Notes: generated from the letters alone by a model not told the origin. 64,000 nt of DNA from Pterobdella sp. o SKG-2022 (GCA_964035795.1 OZ038327.1:1818841-1882840); one strand, 5' to 3'. Numbered from the stretch's first letter, positions 1 through 13,700 are shown. Program-made: numbers and translations.

Positions 1-112
1 CAAATATAAAAACCTGTCAATCATTATTACTAATTAATCTATTTATATTTTAAAGCCTTTAATTGATGGCACCCACATGCATCAGTCAATATACTAAAAT
101 CACCATACATAA

Positions 113-214
<102 letters not shown>

Positions 215-377
215 ATGTATTGCAGTAATAACAGACTATGTATATCTTTTTACAGTATAAATTGGAATTTCATGCAGGATGGAATATAATATAAATATAT
301 CTTATGTATTATTTCGCCTTTAATTTCGATTTATGAAAATTTTGGATGTATCTGGTTGTCAAGCGCCATTTTAGTTC

Positions 378-383
378 AATAAA
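378..383 (+). terminator. Candidate poly(A) signal of NDUFAB1
   Basis: A canonical AATAAA lies 164 bases downstream of the NDUFAB1 stop and 94 bases before the start codon of the next gene. It is the first such hexamer after the stop. In AT-rich DNA this hexamer is common, so position is the main support. Confidence 0.5.
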
Positions 384-476
384 TCTTTAAGGTTAACTTT
401 TAACCATATATTTGTCTAAGTGTAAATAGTAGATGGAAAAGCTTGAATAGTTGAATAAAAGAATATATAATTGCTA

Positions 477-1139
477 ATGGCGGTCGTTTTGTGGACGTAT
501 AACAATCCGAGAGTTGAAAGGAAAGATCTTCAGCTATTAAATTTTCCATTTTGTGGTCAAACCATAAAGATCGAACAGAACACAGAAGTAGCTATAAACA
601 GACACACAAACACCAACTTTAAGTTATGGGATGGATCATTTTTATTATCGTGTTACATTGAATCTTTGGGTGAGAAGTATTTTAAAGGTAAGAAATGTAT
701 GGAGTTGGGTGCCGGTTGTGGCTTGGTAGGCATGGTGGCGGCAATTCTCGAAGCAGACGTCGTATTAACAGATCTTCCATCGGCTATTGATCACACTAAA
801 CACTGCCTTTCTCTCAACAAGGATATCTCCGACCATTGCAGAGTACTGCCTTACAAATGGGGGGATGAGATATCAAAAGATTTTGAAAATTTGGATTTCA
901 TTTTTGCATCTGATGTTGTTTATAACCCTGATTTAAATGAAAAACTTGTGTTAACTTTTAAACTTTTATGTCAACCTGGAACAATTGTTTATTTGAGTTA
1001 TAAAAAAAGAGCATCAGGAGAAGAGAATTTTTTTGAAATGTTGCCAAAAGAAGGTTTTTGTTTTGAAGAACTTCACATATCAACTCCAAAATTCGAAAAT
1101 TCTGATTATAAAATATTCAAATGTCAAAAAAATGAATAA
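477..1139 (+). CDS. METTL21-family class I SAM-dependent protein-lysine methyltransferase
   Basis: Intact single-exon gene of 220 residues. I start it at the ATG at 477; the open frame also contains an upstream TTG, which I do not use. The Rossmann-fold motif I is ELGAGCGLVGMVAA (about residues 76-89), the acidic strand-2 end is VVLTDLP, and the post-motif-II signature is SDVVY, fitting the DxxY motif of METTL21-type lysine methyltransferases. The W of KLWDG near residue 52 matches the conserved VWDAA of the family. Family members methylate lysines of chaperones and of factors such as HSPA8, VCP and eEF1A; which substrate applies here cannot be told. The C-terminal part (WG-EI, then a run to FFEML) looks closest to METTL21D/VCPKMT or METTL21A. 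An AATAAA overlaps the stop codon. Confidence 0.8.
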   Translation: MAVVLWTYNNPRVERKDLQLLNFPFCGQTIKIEQNTEVAINRHTNTNFKLWDGSFLLSCYIESLGEKYFKGKKCMELGAGCGLVGMVAAILEADVVLTDLPSAIDHTKHCLSLNKDISDHCRVLPYKWGDEISKDFENLDFIFASDVVYNPDLNEKLVLTFKLLCQPGTIVYLSYKKRASGEENFFEMLPKEGFCFEELHISTPKFENSDYKIFKCQKNE

Positions 1140-2608
1140 AAAATGCACTATTGAATTAAAAAAGATAAACTCAAATAGAATATATAAAAAATAATTGTGG
1201 GGAATGTTTGAAAAACAAAAAAAAATATATTAATGAAGCATAATACAACAAAAAATAATCTAAATTTTAGTAATTAAATATATAACTATAGAATATTTTA
1301 ACAACCATTGCATTTTAAACTGCACCCCTGCAAGGCAGAGAAAAAATTAAAAAGAGTTGAAAAAACTCATAATAAATGTATGAAATAAAATTTATAAAAT
1401 AAATAATTTAAGAGATATTCATAATAACTGCAATAATAATACTAGCATCCGATAATTTTAATATAGGAAAACTTATAGAAAAAGTCAATTTTGGTAAATT
1501 TTTGTCATTAAACTTTGATTCTCTATATACAACAGCGTTACTAATTTAATAAATAATAATAATATCACTAATTAACTCCAATAGAATGAAAGGTATTTTG
1601 CTTTTAAGAGGAAAAATAATGAAGATAATGTAGTATTTATGTGAAGTAACTAGCAGGCTTGTTAAAACATAATGGTATATAACTAATAATATTGGTAAAT
1701 GCAATATATATTAGCAAATATTGAAGAGCAAGAACAATAACAAAAATGAATAAAAATAGTATTAAATCATAATAATTATATTGAATAATGAAATTAAATA
1801 ATATTCAATAATAAACTAATGCGTACTAATAGGAATCAAAGCAGTCGACAACAAAATAAAAATAATAGCAAAATGAAAAAAATGATAATTTAAATTGAAG
1901 ATAATCATTAATATTAAAAATAAAATAAAGAAATATTTATATAAAACAAATAAAGAAAAATAAAAATAATGGATAAAAAAAATATTTATGCAAATATACA
2001 ATAAAAATGAATAATCAAAAAACAATAAAAAAGTGACCATTCATATGAATAAAAGAAATAATAAAAATAACAAAACGATCGATTTGCCACAAAAATATAA
2101 TGGACACACACGACCAATAAGATTCCGTCTTCAACTCAAATGGGAATGAGTCAGATGCCTCGAACACATGCATAAGGATTTAAATACATGTGCATGCAAC
2201 ATACAAAAGTATATAAACAGATATATACATGGAAACATACATACGTATATAGAAATATAGACAAATACACAAGAATATATAGAAGGATACATACAAATAC
2301 AGAAGCATACTTAGAAATAAAGACATATAGATAGAAATATTCACACAGGCATAAAACAATAAAACACGCACAAATGAATGAAAAGATATACAAATTGAAA
2401 AATATTAGATTATTTTAAGAACTTATATAGAGATATTAAAACAAAAAAAATTAATGAAATATTTGTATGAGAAAAAAAAATTTTGAAGGCAGACGTGAAA
2501 TTTAACCTTACCAAAATGAGCGTGCATGAACGAATAAAAAAAATTATACAAACACACACACAGTCACACATACATGAGAAATTAAAAAAAACACACACAC
2601 ACACAAAC
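1140..2608. other. Intergenic AT-rich region between convergent genes
   Basis: No gene seen. It consists of A/T-rich DNA with imperfect AAT-type runs, a segment at about 2170-2360 with repeated ACATA/TATAG units and a short (AC)n at 2593-2605 next to the MTMR10-like stop codon. It separates the 3' ends of the METTL21-like gene (+) and the MTMR10-like gene (-). Open frames on the minus strand here are Tyr/Phe/Ile-rich translations of the simple sequence. Confidence 0.6.
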
Positions 2609-5600
2609 TTACTCATACTCATCAACAGAATAAAGCTCATCCCCAAAATTGGCAGTAACATTATCACAAGGTAGAGTGGTGAACGGTGATGAGGATGAAG
2701 GTGGTTGGTTGGTGAAATGGGGGAAGGATGAAGTAAAGTTGGTGGGGACGGGGTTGGGGAATTTTTCTCTGATCGATTTGATGAGGTCAGATAGATCTTC
2801 TAGTGATGATGATGATGATGATAATACGGTTGATGATAGTAGTGGTGGGGTTGCTTCTAGGTTATCATAATCACTACCCTCATCATCTTCTTCGTCATCA
2901 TCATCGTGTGGCGATTTAGGATCTTTGTTATCGTATTCTGAACGTCTCCTTTCCGGTTTTTTGACCTTATCATTGTCTTCCTTCTCATCCTGCAACGCCA
3001 TCTTCAACCTTACTATTTCCTCCCCAAATGACGTCATTTCCCTGAGAACTTTTACCCATCCCAGAAAGCCCGCCACCTCACCACCTCCCTTGACTTGTAT
3101 AGGCACCGTCCAGCGAAGGTAGTAGTCATCCCACACCCGGAGAAAAGGCACGCCGCATTTAGGCACCACCACGCCTTTGTAGGCTGGAGTGGCGGTGCAA
3201 AGAGGGTGGGCGAAATGGAGCGATAGAGGGGTAGGTGAATCATCCAGGTTGTTTTTCGGGGTGAATTTTGGTGTGAGGTTTAGTTTTTCTTTGTCGGTGA
3301 GGTTGAGATAAAAGTTGGAGTTGATTTTGAGAGGTGGTGATTTGTTGGGTGTCCTTCTCATTTTCATCTTTGTATCGTCCAGCATGCTGCTCAGACTATT
3401 CCGGAAGTTGGATTCTTTTATAGTCTTCGGTAACTTCCCAATAAGGCTGCTTATCAACGATGAATTCATGAGGTTGGGTTTGCCGTCGCCGGAACAACCG
3501 TCCTCATTGTCATAATCGCCACTGACGTCATCGCCGGAAACGGAAACGTTATCTAGGGCTTGTTTATCTATATGGAAAGAAAAGGGTTGTGGGTGTACGG
3601 GGAGGGATAGATGGAGAGAAGAGCGGAGAAGTTGAACGAGGGATGATAAAGAGTAGAGGGGATTAAAAAAATATTGCATATCTTTATGGTGAAAATGGCG
3701 GTCAAGGTGGAATGGTGAAGGAAAGGGGGCAGGTGGTAAAGAAAGGCGTGGGGGCTTCAAGGGGCGTGGTGGGGGAGGCGGTGGCTTGTTTCTTAAGATT
3801 GGTGGAGAGTCATCGTGTTGTGATGTTGCGTGTACTTGTGTTGCATTATTGTCTGGAGTGAAGTGATTGGTTGGTTCTTTATGGCGAGAATTTTCATTAG
3901 TGATGATTGGCTGGTGGTTTGGTTTGTCGTTTAAATTAAGACCTTCAAGTTTAGGCTTCAAATGCTTTTGAAGCTGGGGTAGGAGAGAAGATGTCCCAAC
4001 AGACATATCAGTAATTCCTGACCCGGGCGTGAAACTCAAACCATTGTGGTTTTTGTCACTCTCCTTTGTGGTGCCTTCATTATCCAGGTTACCATTTTTA
4101 TCCAACCCACTATGCCTACTTGACCTTGGGTCCCTACCCATCCAACCATCTTTATTCACTAAACCATCCTTCCTCATCCTACCATCATCTTTATCCATTC
4201 CATTTTCATTCTCTTCTCCCACTTTCACATCCCAACACACCACATCACCCTTAGCTCGAAACCTACCCACCTCTTTATAATGGCTCTTATACTGTTTAGC
4301 ATTGGAGAACGCGAAAGGTGGCGATATCCCCTGTACACACAGGTCCCTTAGAGTGAGAAGGTAGATGGAAGAGAAGGAAAAAGAGTATGGAAACTGCTGA
4401 GACATCTGCCATACGCATTCGAGGAAGCATTCAAATAGTGGGCTCTGAAGTAGGGAAGGGTTGAGAGGTGTTAGTTAATTTGAGATTAAAAAGAGGTAGG
4501 AGTTAATGTTAGGTAGATTCAAGAGATTGGTTCAAAGTACGACTTATTAGATTGAGAAGAATTAAGTTGAAAAATGGCATCGGATGTTTGATAGATTTTG
4601 AATGCATTGATTCTAGAGTACTATATAGATACTATAAGGTAGAATGAGAAAAGAAGAATTTGAGAAATATGATAGATTAATTGATAGATTATGAATGATT
4701 TGATTTGAGATGAAAAATAAAATAATTGATTGATTAAAAAGATTGGTTTGAAAAGTATCATTTAAGATTTTGAAAAATTGTTTCATTTGAACCCTCTTAA
4801 CTCTCAATTATCTCTCTACCCCCTTCCTCACCTATAACCACCCCTCCCCTCTCACCTGTTCACTCAAGTTCCCCAGAAACCCGCCCCGATCACAGAAGGA
4901 ATACCCCATAGCACACCACTGCTTTTGCACCATCCTCTCAAAGCCCTCCATCGTACGACAGCCCTCCACCATCATCATTTCCACCAGACACCCCACTATG
5001 CAGCTTTCATCCCTGCCTTTCTCGTCTGATATTGTGGGTAGTTTTAAGAGTTGAGATGAAGATAAAATTAAGAATGGTGAAGAGAGGGTGGGTAGGATTG
5101 GGTGAGAATGGTAGGTTGGGTTGGGGAATAAGATGAAGGTGGGAAATAAGGTAGAGTGAGGGTGGTAGGGTAGAATGAATGTGTTTTGGGTAAAGAAGAT
5201 AGATAGATAAATAGGCAGATAAGAAGATAGATAAATGGGCAGATAGATAGATAGCCCACCTTTTAAAACGACAGTATATCCATCCATCATTAGCCTAACT
5301 ACTTCGACAGAAATGGATAAAAATGAAGACAAATGGCTCAACCAATTAGAAGCCTCCATTGAAGAAAATAAGGTCATCTCATTTATCCACATCTCTTTTG
5401 CTGTAGCTTATTGGTTGATTTTTTTGCATATTAATTAGATGCTATTTTTAACTAGTTGTGAATTTCAATAATTTTTTGAAAATGAAAATACTTTTGGCTA
5501 TAACCATAGAAAAAAATTAAATTTAATTTAATTTAAAGAAGAAAATCTTGGAAAAATTGCAAAAAAAATGTCATAATGAAATGAGAAATTAAAAACAAAT

Positions 5601-8600
5601 GAAACAACAAAAAAATGAAATAACATGAAAAACATTACATATAGTAAAATAACAACAATGAAAAAAAACAACAAAAAATAAAAAATACAAAATCATAACA
5701 ATAAAAAAACAACAAAAAATAAAAAATACAGAATCATAATAATGAAAAAAAAACAAAAATCATAATGAAAACAAAGAAACCATAATGATACCGGGAGAGC
5801 AGATATCTTGAAAGTTGATCAAGGACTCATTCAAGGCAGACAATGATGGAAGAAATGAGGATGATGACGAGGAGGATGAGAGAGTGAGTGGTGATGATGA
5901 TGATGAAGGCTTTGATAGGGTGATTTCCTTTACTTTGTCTTCGTCAAGTTTGTTCAATATACTGCGATGATGAGAATCATGATATGAAGAGGAAAACATA
6001 ATAATAGAAAGAATTGAAAAAATAACAATAATAATAGTAAATTAATATTAATAAAAAACATCAATAATAAAAATACTAATAGAAGTAGTAATGATAAGAA
6101 TCAAAATAATGAAATAGTAACGATAATAATAACAATTATAACAGAAACAGCATAAAATAATAATAAAAATAACAAAAGGAAAAACAATAATAACAAAAAT
6201 AAACCGACTTGTCACCATGGTGCACAGACATGCGCAAGAGGGAAGTTCCATTGCTGTGTCCGAACATCCATATCTGTTATAAAAATATTAATAATAAAAT
6301 AACAATAACAATAATGGAAATAAAAATGAAAAGAAAAGATGATAATAAAAAAATATTTGAGATAATATTTTTATGAGATGAAAACATAAAAAAATGAGTA
6401 TAACATGAAAAACAAAAATAATTATAAAACAATAATAATATAAAAAAAAATAAGAAAAAATTATGAAAACAATGAAAAAAAATAAAAATAATAACAGGGA
6501 AGGATAGGGATGGGGGGTACTCTGAAAGTTCCTGGTCTGACAACCTCGACGGCACTACCATCACTTCTGGCAAGCTGTGAGAAGAAGGAGGATAAAAAAA
6601 TGATGGTGAGAAAGAGAAAAAAAAAGATAGATTGCTTGTATTTAAAATTGTGATATCTATCTATCTTGAAAAGTGATATAATTGAAAGTGATATAATAAC
6701 AATCAATAGAACCAAACTTTTCGAAATAACGGAAGTGTTTGTTAAGCGAGGTCACTCGATAGCCAATAGCATTGCACCTCTTCAAATCCTCCCACCAATA
6801 AGAACTCTCGTTGGAGTAACTGTATTCTATATCTGATTTATTAGCACGATTATTATTATAAATATTTTTATTATTATTTTTATGAAGATTATTATTTCTA
6901 TATATATTATTTTTATTATTATTATTATGAATATTCCTACCATTCATATTATCAAAAGTTACTGTTATCATTATTAGTATTATGGCAACTCAAAAATAAT
7001 AATTATGAAAAAGATAATTATATTTTTAAGATTATTATGATTTGAAATCTATTATTTTAATTACTATTATCGAAACGTATAATTACTCTATAATCACCAT
7101 CATTATTAACAATTTAATAACTAGGGCAATTATAATTGCTATCAAATATATTATTATTATTATCATTATTAGCATTAGTCTAATTTAATTATTCCTATTT
7201 ATATGGTCATTACTATTAATATCGATATTTTTTTTTTGCTTTTTTTTCAATATTATTACTATTATTATTGTTATTAATTTTATTATTATTACTGTTATTA
7301 TTATTACTATTATTAACATTAGTTTTAACACACATGGCTGGATGGATGGATGGAGGATGGAAGAAAAGACGAGAGAATGGTTGGATCTACATGAAAAATG
7401 CTTTATACTGTTGCCAAACTGTGTGTTTGTGTGTGGGTAGGTGTGTCTAATCATTTGTATGTTGTATGTCAATATACCACTAATAGGGTTCTGTTCTGGA
7501 TTGAACTCCCTCTCAATCATGACCCACATTTTCACATAACCCCCATTCCTATACCGATATCATTTTATTTTCGCCCCTATCACTACCGCCATTTTTTTAT
7601 TCATATCAATATATATTCATATTCCTCATCAGTACCCTTATCATCATCATCATCGCCACCCTCATCACCTTTTTTACTAGAGAGCTTTCAACATTTTCGA
7701 GAGAAAAGGTGTATTTTTTCATGTCCTGATGGAATAAAAATAAAATCAATACTGGTAACAAAATTACTGATAATAATAAGAATAATAATAATCATAATAA
7801 TGAGAATAATAATAATAATTATGAAAAAATAATAAAATGTGCATATTAGTCATCTCCTCTATGTTAAGTGTTTGAAACTTCAAAAAAAAAAATAATAATA
7901 ACAATAATAATAATAATATGTTAATAATAATAATAATCAAGATGATACCATTGCAATATAAAAATTAAAAAAATGCATTAGTGGAAAACTTCTCAATCAC
8001 TTCAGCTCAACTAAATTGGGTTAGTTGTGGTCTAAGAATCTCTAGGGTTCATGCCACTATGTCACATTTGATTGTATTTGTAATTAATTCAATCAGGCTA
8101 TACTGCTGTAAACGTCCCAGTAACTGGGGTTGACACCAGTCAGCCTAGGTTATTGATATTATTATCAAGTAAATTATAAAATAGGCCATTTATTTGAGAC
8201 AATTTTTTTATAGACTGCCAGTCTGAGCTAACATCCTACTTGAAATAATCGAATTTAAAATCTGTCGTTCCTACACTTGGGCAGTTTGCCTTGCCGTTGT
8301 CAAGTGGAATGACAAAAAGTGAAGAAATAAAATTGACAACAATAATAACATTAAAAAGAAAAACAATAAGAATATTAATAATAATAACACTATAAATAAA
8401 AACAACAAAAATAATAATAAGAATAAAACTAATAGTGATAATAACAAAAACAACCTTGCATTGAATCTCGAGTCCTTTGAGGTTACCTGATGAGTTTGTG
8501 CTTCCTACCAGCCTCTTCCTCTTGCTCTTGCCAACTAATAATAATAATAATAAGAATAATAATATTTTTATTGAATATAATAATAGAAAAAAGGATACAG

Positions 8601-10072
8601 ATAGTTTGTACAAAATTGTCATAATTATTATTACAAACATTATTATTATTATTTGTATTATTCTTTTTACTATATTAACATTTTTATTATTGTTATTATT
8701 ATTATTATTAAGGCCACCCTGGAAGACATGAAGTATGTTGGTCAGAAGTATGTCATTCTCACTCAGCCATTTGTGTGTTCTGTACTCAATCTGTTTGGTG
8801 TTGTTATTTTTGTTTTTTTTATGTTTTCAATATTATTGATGATATTTTCATTATGATTATTGCTACCATTATAAATATTTCTTCATCCTTTCACCATTTA
8901 CCCATTCATCAACCTGATTTTCAATCCACCCAACCATCCATCTACCCTTCCACACCCATCTCTTTCTCATCATGCACTTATCTCTCCCTATTTATCCACC
9001 TCTCATCCATCAATCCATCCACTCAACCAACCATCCATCCATTAAATCACCTTCACCACCCTTCCCTATTCCCACTCACCTGTTCATCATCATCTTGAAC
9101 CATGAGAGGAATGAAGGCAACTCTAAATGTTGTTGCCACTAGAGAGCCAAAGACTCCAGAATTACAAAAGGGAACATTCTTTATGACATCGTCCACTTTT
9201 AAAACCACCAACTCATCTGAGAGAGTTTCATTTTTTTAAAAACATATTTTTTTTTTTGCATATACTAGTATGTAATTTTTTATTTTCTTTAAAATACTTG
9301 CTCATTGGGATTTTTCAATTAAAATCTTTTTTAAAATATTGAGTGCTTGTCAAATTAAAATTTAATTTTGAATGCTCTTATAGTATCAATCTAATTAGAT
9401 TATACTGCTGTACATGTTCCAGTAATTGGAGGTTGACAGTAGGGGGCCTAGATTGCTGATACTATAAAAGAGTAATTTATAGAATAGCATAACACAAAGT
9501 AAAACGTCATCATTATCAAGTAATCAAATCAAGTTCTAATTGAAAAAACCATTGGTATTTTGTAGGAATTTGTGTTGGCTATTTGAAATCGGATATACAA
9601 TACCAATAAAAATGGAGAATACTTACCAGGCAGAAGATTCAATTCATCTGTGGAGACAGCTATTGGAGATGTGAACGAAGTTGTTTCTGACTTCAAATAA
9701 AGGAGTTTAATATGAATCTTTTGGCTGATATGTGAGTAATGAGAAGTTCAAATTTTAATATATTGAAAAAAAATTATATTTATTCAAAAAATTTAATTTC
9801 AAATGAATTTTCTGAAGTTATCCGTCTCTTTTTTAAAAAATATTGGTAAAAAGAATTAAAGAAACAACACCAACAAGCACGAAAACTCGAATTTTTATTA
9901 AACCAAAAAAGTTGAAATATATATTTTGCAGACGAATAAAAAAAATTATGTAAAATTTACAAACTTGGTCGGAAGGGTCTTGAATGGAGGAGCGAGTTGA
10001 CTGGCGGTCCGGTTCTTCGACAAATGAAACAAAAGTCGGCCTATTATTTACTTTCTTTTTAAAAACTTTCAT
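2609..10072 (-). CDS. MTMR10: Myotubularin-related pseudophosphatase, MTMR10/12 type (14 exons)
   Basis: Exons (minus): 10072-9965, 9690-9627, 9216-9080, 8790-8718, 8534-8455, 7725-7678, 7418-7334, 6832-6718, 6574-6496, 6273-6209, 5961-5792, 5400-5260, 5025-4856, 4444-2609. All phases agree, giving 1056 residues. Residues 1-36 include RPTFVSF, like the PTFRSY of MTMR10. Residues 37 to about 198 form a PH-GRAM domain (GSLVATTFRVAFIPL; LEIQCKDMKKYTF). The myotubularin phosphatase fold follows (FGHSNGTSLLRMS; MEASNWLSHLSSF; GCRTMEGFERMVQKQW; FLECVWQMSQQFPYSF). Where active enzymes have HCSDGWDRT this protein has VVLKDEKGRDESC, as in MTMR10/12, so it should be catalytically dead. The last exon encodes a long, charged and Pro-rich insertion before the conserved C-terminal VWDDYYLRWTVPIQVKGGGEV. 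Vertebrate relatives are about 750-780 residues. Exons 4, 5 and 7 rest on weaker splice sites. Confidence 0.9.
8004..8320 (+). mobile_element. SINE copy, family A (tRNA-like head, conserved core)
   Basis: Begins with a tRNA-like stretch (CAGCTCAACTAAATTGGGTTAG, then GGGTTCATGCC resembling a B box at about 8045-8055), followed by the core TATACTGCTGTAAACGTCCCAG and a tail matching CTTGGGCAGTTTGCC. The tail is the reverse complement of 41150-41300, which fixes the two as copies of one family. It lies in an intron of the MTMR10-like gene and overlaps the intron boundary near exon 5. Confidence 0.65.
9385..9500 (+). mobile_element. Truncated SINE copy, family A
   Basis: Core sequence ATTATACTGCTGTACATGTT, then a diverged CCAGTAATTGGAGGTTGACAG, then GGCCTAGATTGCTGATACTAT and the start of the tail. 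Lies in intron 2 of the MTMR10-like gene. Compare 8093-8200 and 41300-41395. Confidence 0.6.
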
Positions 10073-10754
10073 TTTAAGTTCATGTTTTATTTCGACTTTC
10101 TTTTTATATAGGCGTTTTTAGAAAAACAATGATCGACTAACAGCCAAAATTAAAAATTTTTTTTGCTAATAGATTTTACAACTCAAATTTTTTTCAAATA
10201 ATTATATTTCATATTAAAAATTAAACTAATTTTATAAAATGATGCATGTACCATCAGTTTTCAAAAAGCCTTAAAAACTAGTGAATCTTAATAAATACAA
10301 TCCAATTAGCATCCCAAAAAACATAATTAACAAGACACAAAAAAATGAGATAACAAAATTAAAAATGGCGAGACTTAAAGTCTACATAATACAAACAAAA
10401 TATACAAATACTTTAATAGAGTGAAGCTTTTATAATCATGAATTTTTTTGCGTTTTTTCGAACTCGGGGAAGTTTTAAAGATGAAGACTTGATAAATATA
10501 GCCTCAAAATTTATTTAGCGCTTTATAAATCGGAATTTTCATCAAGATTCTATATATAAAGCTTCCCGGGGATTAAAAAACAGCAAAAAAACTTGAAAAT
10601 AAATCAACATAAGCGATAATGATATTCATAATTATCACATTTTAAATAGATTTTTTTATTCATCAAAAATACATCCCATCTCTTATCCAATAACACAACC
10701 ATTCACCCCTTTGATCCATCCAATCCTCAACCATCACTACATTTTATCCATCTA
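10073..10754. other. FBP1 3' flank and MTMR10-like 5' flank
   Basis: This 682-bp gap separates the FBP1 stop from the MTMR10-like start, both genes being on the minus strand. It should hold the FBP1 3' UTR (candidate poly(A) signal at 10655-10660) and the MTMR10-like promoter. I see no TATA box of convincing position and no further exon. Confidence 0.5.
10655..10660 (-). terminator. Candidate poly(A) signal of FBP1
   Basis: TTTATT on the plus strand, i.e. AATAAA in the FBP1 sense, 95 bases after the FBP1 stop codon. Confidence 0.45.
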
Positions 10755-13700
10755 TCACAGCTCAGGCCTGGTAGAGAAGGATAACAGATCTGTGACGTCA
10801 TCCTTGGAGCCCAGAAAGATGGGGCACCTGAATGGATGAAAATTGAGCCGTCATTAATATTGATAGTATTCACTTAATAAAGTCGAGCGAAAGAAACCAA
10901 CCAACATAATTAACTTCTACTATCTAACCAACCTCCAGCAACTATTATACATATACCATACGTCCAACCATATAAAAATGGAGCCATGAAAACGATAAAC
11001 CATGATGATGATACACCATTTAACCTACCAGGGATCTAAGATCCTCTCCACCCAACCCCCTCCTCCCCCTCTTCTAACCAGACTCTTTTAGCCACCATAT
11101 CAAAAATCCCATCCCTCAACCACTCCATAACCACAACCACACTCCTATTCACCACAGATCAAAAATCCTCCTCATTTAACCCCAACCCCTCCTACACCCT
11201 TGCACCAACCTCTGATGAATTGTGGTGGGTTTGACGTCAAGGATGGGGATGGTTCCATCAGTTGCAAGACCCCCTGCTTGCTCTATGATAAAGGCCATCG
11301 GGATACATTCATATAACAACCTTAACTGGGATGGGTAGGGTAGAATGGTTTAGAGTAAGGTGGTGTAGGGTGGGGTGAAATGGTTTAGTGTGGGATGAAG
11401 TGGTGTAGTGTGAGATGAGATAGTGTGGAGTGGAGCGAGGTGGTGTAGGGTGGAGTGAGGTGGTGTAGAGTGGGATGAGATGGTGTAGGGGGGGTTGAGG
11501 TGGTGTGGGATGGAATTTAAAATGAGTGAGGTGGTGAATGAATTTATTATTTTATATCAAAATAACAACCTTCTAGCACCTATATCTCTATCTACAAATC
11601 ACCATTCATCCTCTATTCACATACCCAACAGTTAATTATATCCATACCTTCCCTTCCACCCACCAACCTTGCCTTTGGGTGCATCTGAAGTAGCAGGGTA
11701 AGCGAAGACTCCGCCATATTTGAGTGTCCGATGCACATCTGCTACCATGGAACCAATGTACCTTGCTCCGTATGGTGGTTTTCCACCCTTGGAAAACAGG
11801 AAGTGTTATGATGGTAATGAAGGGTGAAAGTTATGGTGATGGGGATAGAAAAAGATGGTGGGACAAGAGAGAAAAAAGAACAAATGTTATATGCATACTT
11901 ATAATAATGTGATACCCACCCACAAAATCAACCATTTCAGAGAGTAACATAATAGTCAAATTATCCTCTCCCTTCTTCGTTTCAGCAACCTTTCTACCCT
12001 TTTCACCATCCATACCACCTCCACCCCCAACCCACTTTAGGGTTTTTGAGGGATTGCACATAATCCTGGAAAAATGCTGGCCATTTAGAGGTGTAGCCCT
12101 CGTTAACAGAATATATCTTCCCCCTAGGCTTGATCTTCATGTTGGCATCTGTGAGGAGGAATTCCCCAATGGCCTGTAATTATAGAGGGTGATCGATGGT
12201 TGGTTCAAATGTGAAGTTGATGTATATGTGAAGATAGGTTTATAATAATAGACTTGAAATTATACACTATATGATTGTGGTGGAGGGTGGCAGAGAGATC
12301 TGTTAATAATAACCACCCATAAAACCTTCATCTTCCCCACACATCACCTTCTACCCCTTCCCACACACATCACCCATCACCACCTTTCCCACTCACAGGA
12401 TCGAGAAGGAAGCCATTGACTCCAGTTCCGATAGACAACACTAACATCGTGGCACTACCATATAAGGCATAACCTGGAGTAAATAATTTTAAAATCAATA
12501 ATAATAATAATCATATCAAAAACGCTTGCAATCAAAATTTCCCTAATAATAAAAATAACACTGTTGAAAATGACAATAGCTAAACTGATATTATTAGTAA
12601 TGGCAACAATCACACAAATAATAATAATAATAACAATAAAAATAATAACCGGCAGCCACAGCCTTTCTGCCCTCCAACAATACATCATCAGCTTTTATTT
12701 CACCATCATGGGGCTGTATTATTATTTATTTTATTATTGCTGTTATCAACTTTATTATTTTTTGATTATTAACCTTATTATAAGTAATATCAAAATTATC
12801 AATATCATTAATATCAACATTATTACCACTGCCTTCTCCCACTCTCACCACACCGACCATCCAACATTACCACCAACCCTCTTTTACTCCACCAAACCAT
12901 TCAACAACCACCCAGCTTTCACCACACCAACCTTACGATAAATGGCAAAGATGGTACCAATGGATCCGAGACAGTCTATATTGGATGAACCATCCAGAGG
13001 GTCAAAACAGACCATGTACTTGCCCTGATTGGTGGGTTAAGGTTTAACTTATTATTATTATTATTTGTTTTATTAGCTTATTGTTTTTATTATTATTTTA
13101 TTTTTGATTTTTTGTGAATATTGTCACAGTATCAGTATCATTTTATTATAGTCAGCATCTTCCTCTTTTCCAAGGGGTCACTGATATCCATTTATTAGTA
13201 CCCTCAGCAACACACCACAAACCTATAACCTTTTCTCCTTCAACACACTCACCTGTTTTTCAACTTCAACTTCGATGACCGTCTCATTCTCCTCAGAAAC
13301 AAGGAGGCATGTGGTGAAGGAAGATTGCAACATGTTGATGAATAACTCATTGGCAAGAACATCAAGTTTTTTCACCTCCTCCCCTTGCACATTCGATGAT
13401 CCTGTCATCCCATATCTATTTGGTGATAGGAGAAGATGATGAATTCATAAATCTAATTAGAATATACTGCTGTAAATGTCTTGGTGACTGGAACTGACTG
13501 CAGTAAATAAAATCCTTTTTATAGGCGGTTATATAATAATAATGATATTTTTATATAGCGCCTCTTACGCATCGTTCAGAGGCGCACAACGCTTATATAA
13601 GGGTTAATAAGATGAAAAATATAACTTGAAGTAAATCTGAAACTTACAACTGAGCGAATCCAGCTCTTCTGACGGCAGACGAGATGGCCTTCACTGCGGT

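Noticed and set aside
471..476. TTG-CTA in-frame extension upstream of the METTL21-like ATG
   Set aside because: A TTG start is not expected for a nuclear animal gene; the ATG at 477 gives a natural N terminus.
1816..2674. Minus-strand open frames rich in Phe, Ile and Tyr
   Set aside because: Translations of AT-rich and ACATA-type simple sequence with no family resemblance or splice context.
5068..5259. Open frames with YLPIYLSI repeats around 5.2 kb
   Set aside because: Read through a GATA-type tract in an MTMR10-like intron; real exons on both sides end at 5260 and 5025.
6209..6216. Donor at 6215-6214 for the MTMR10-like exon 10
   Set aside because: It leaves phase 1, which cannot join the next exon. 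The donor at 6208-6207 gives phase 2 and a protein segment of exactly the same length as in human MTMR10.
12932..12937. Donor GTAAGG at 12936-12935 in FBP1 exon 4
   Set aside because: Better consensus, but the phase fails. Using GTTGG at 12931-12930 keeps IYRK and gives the exact human length.
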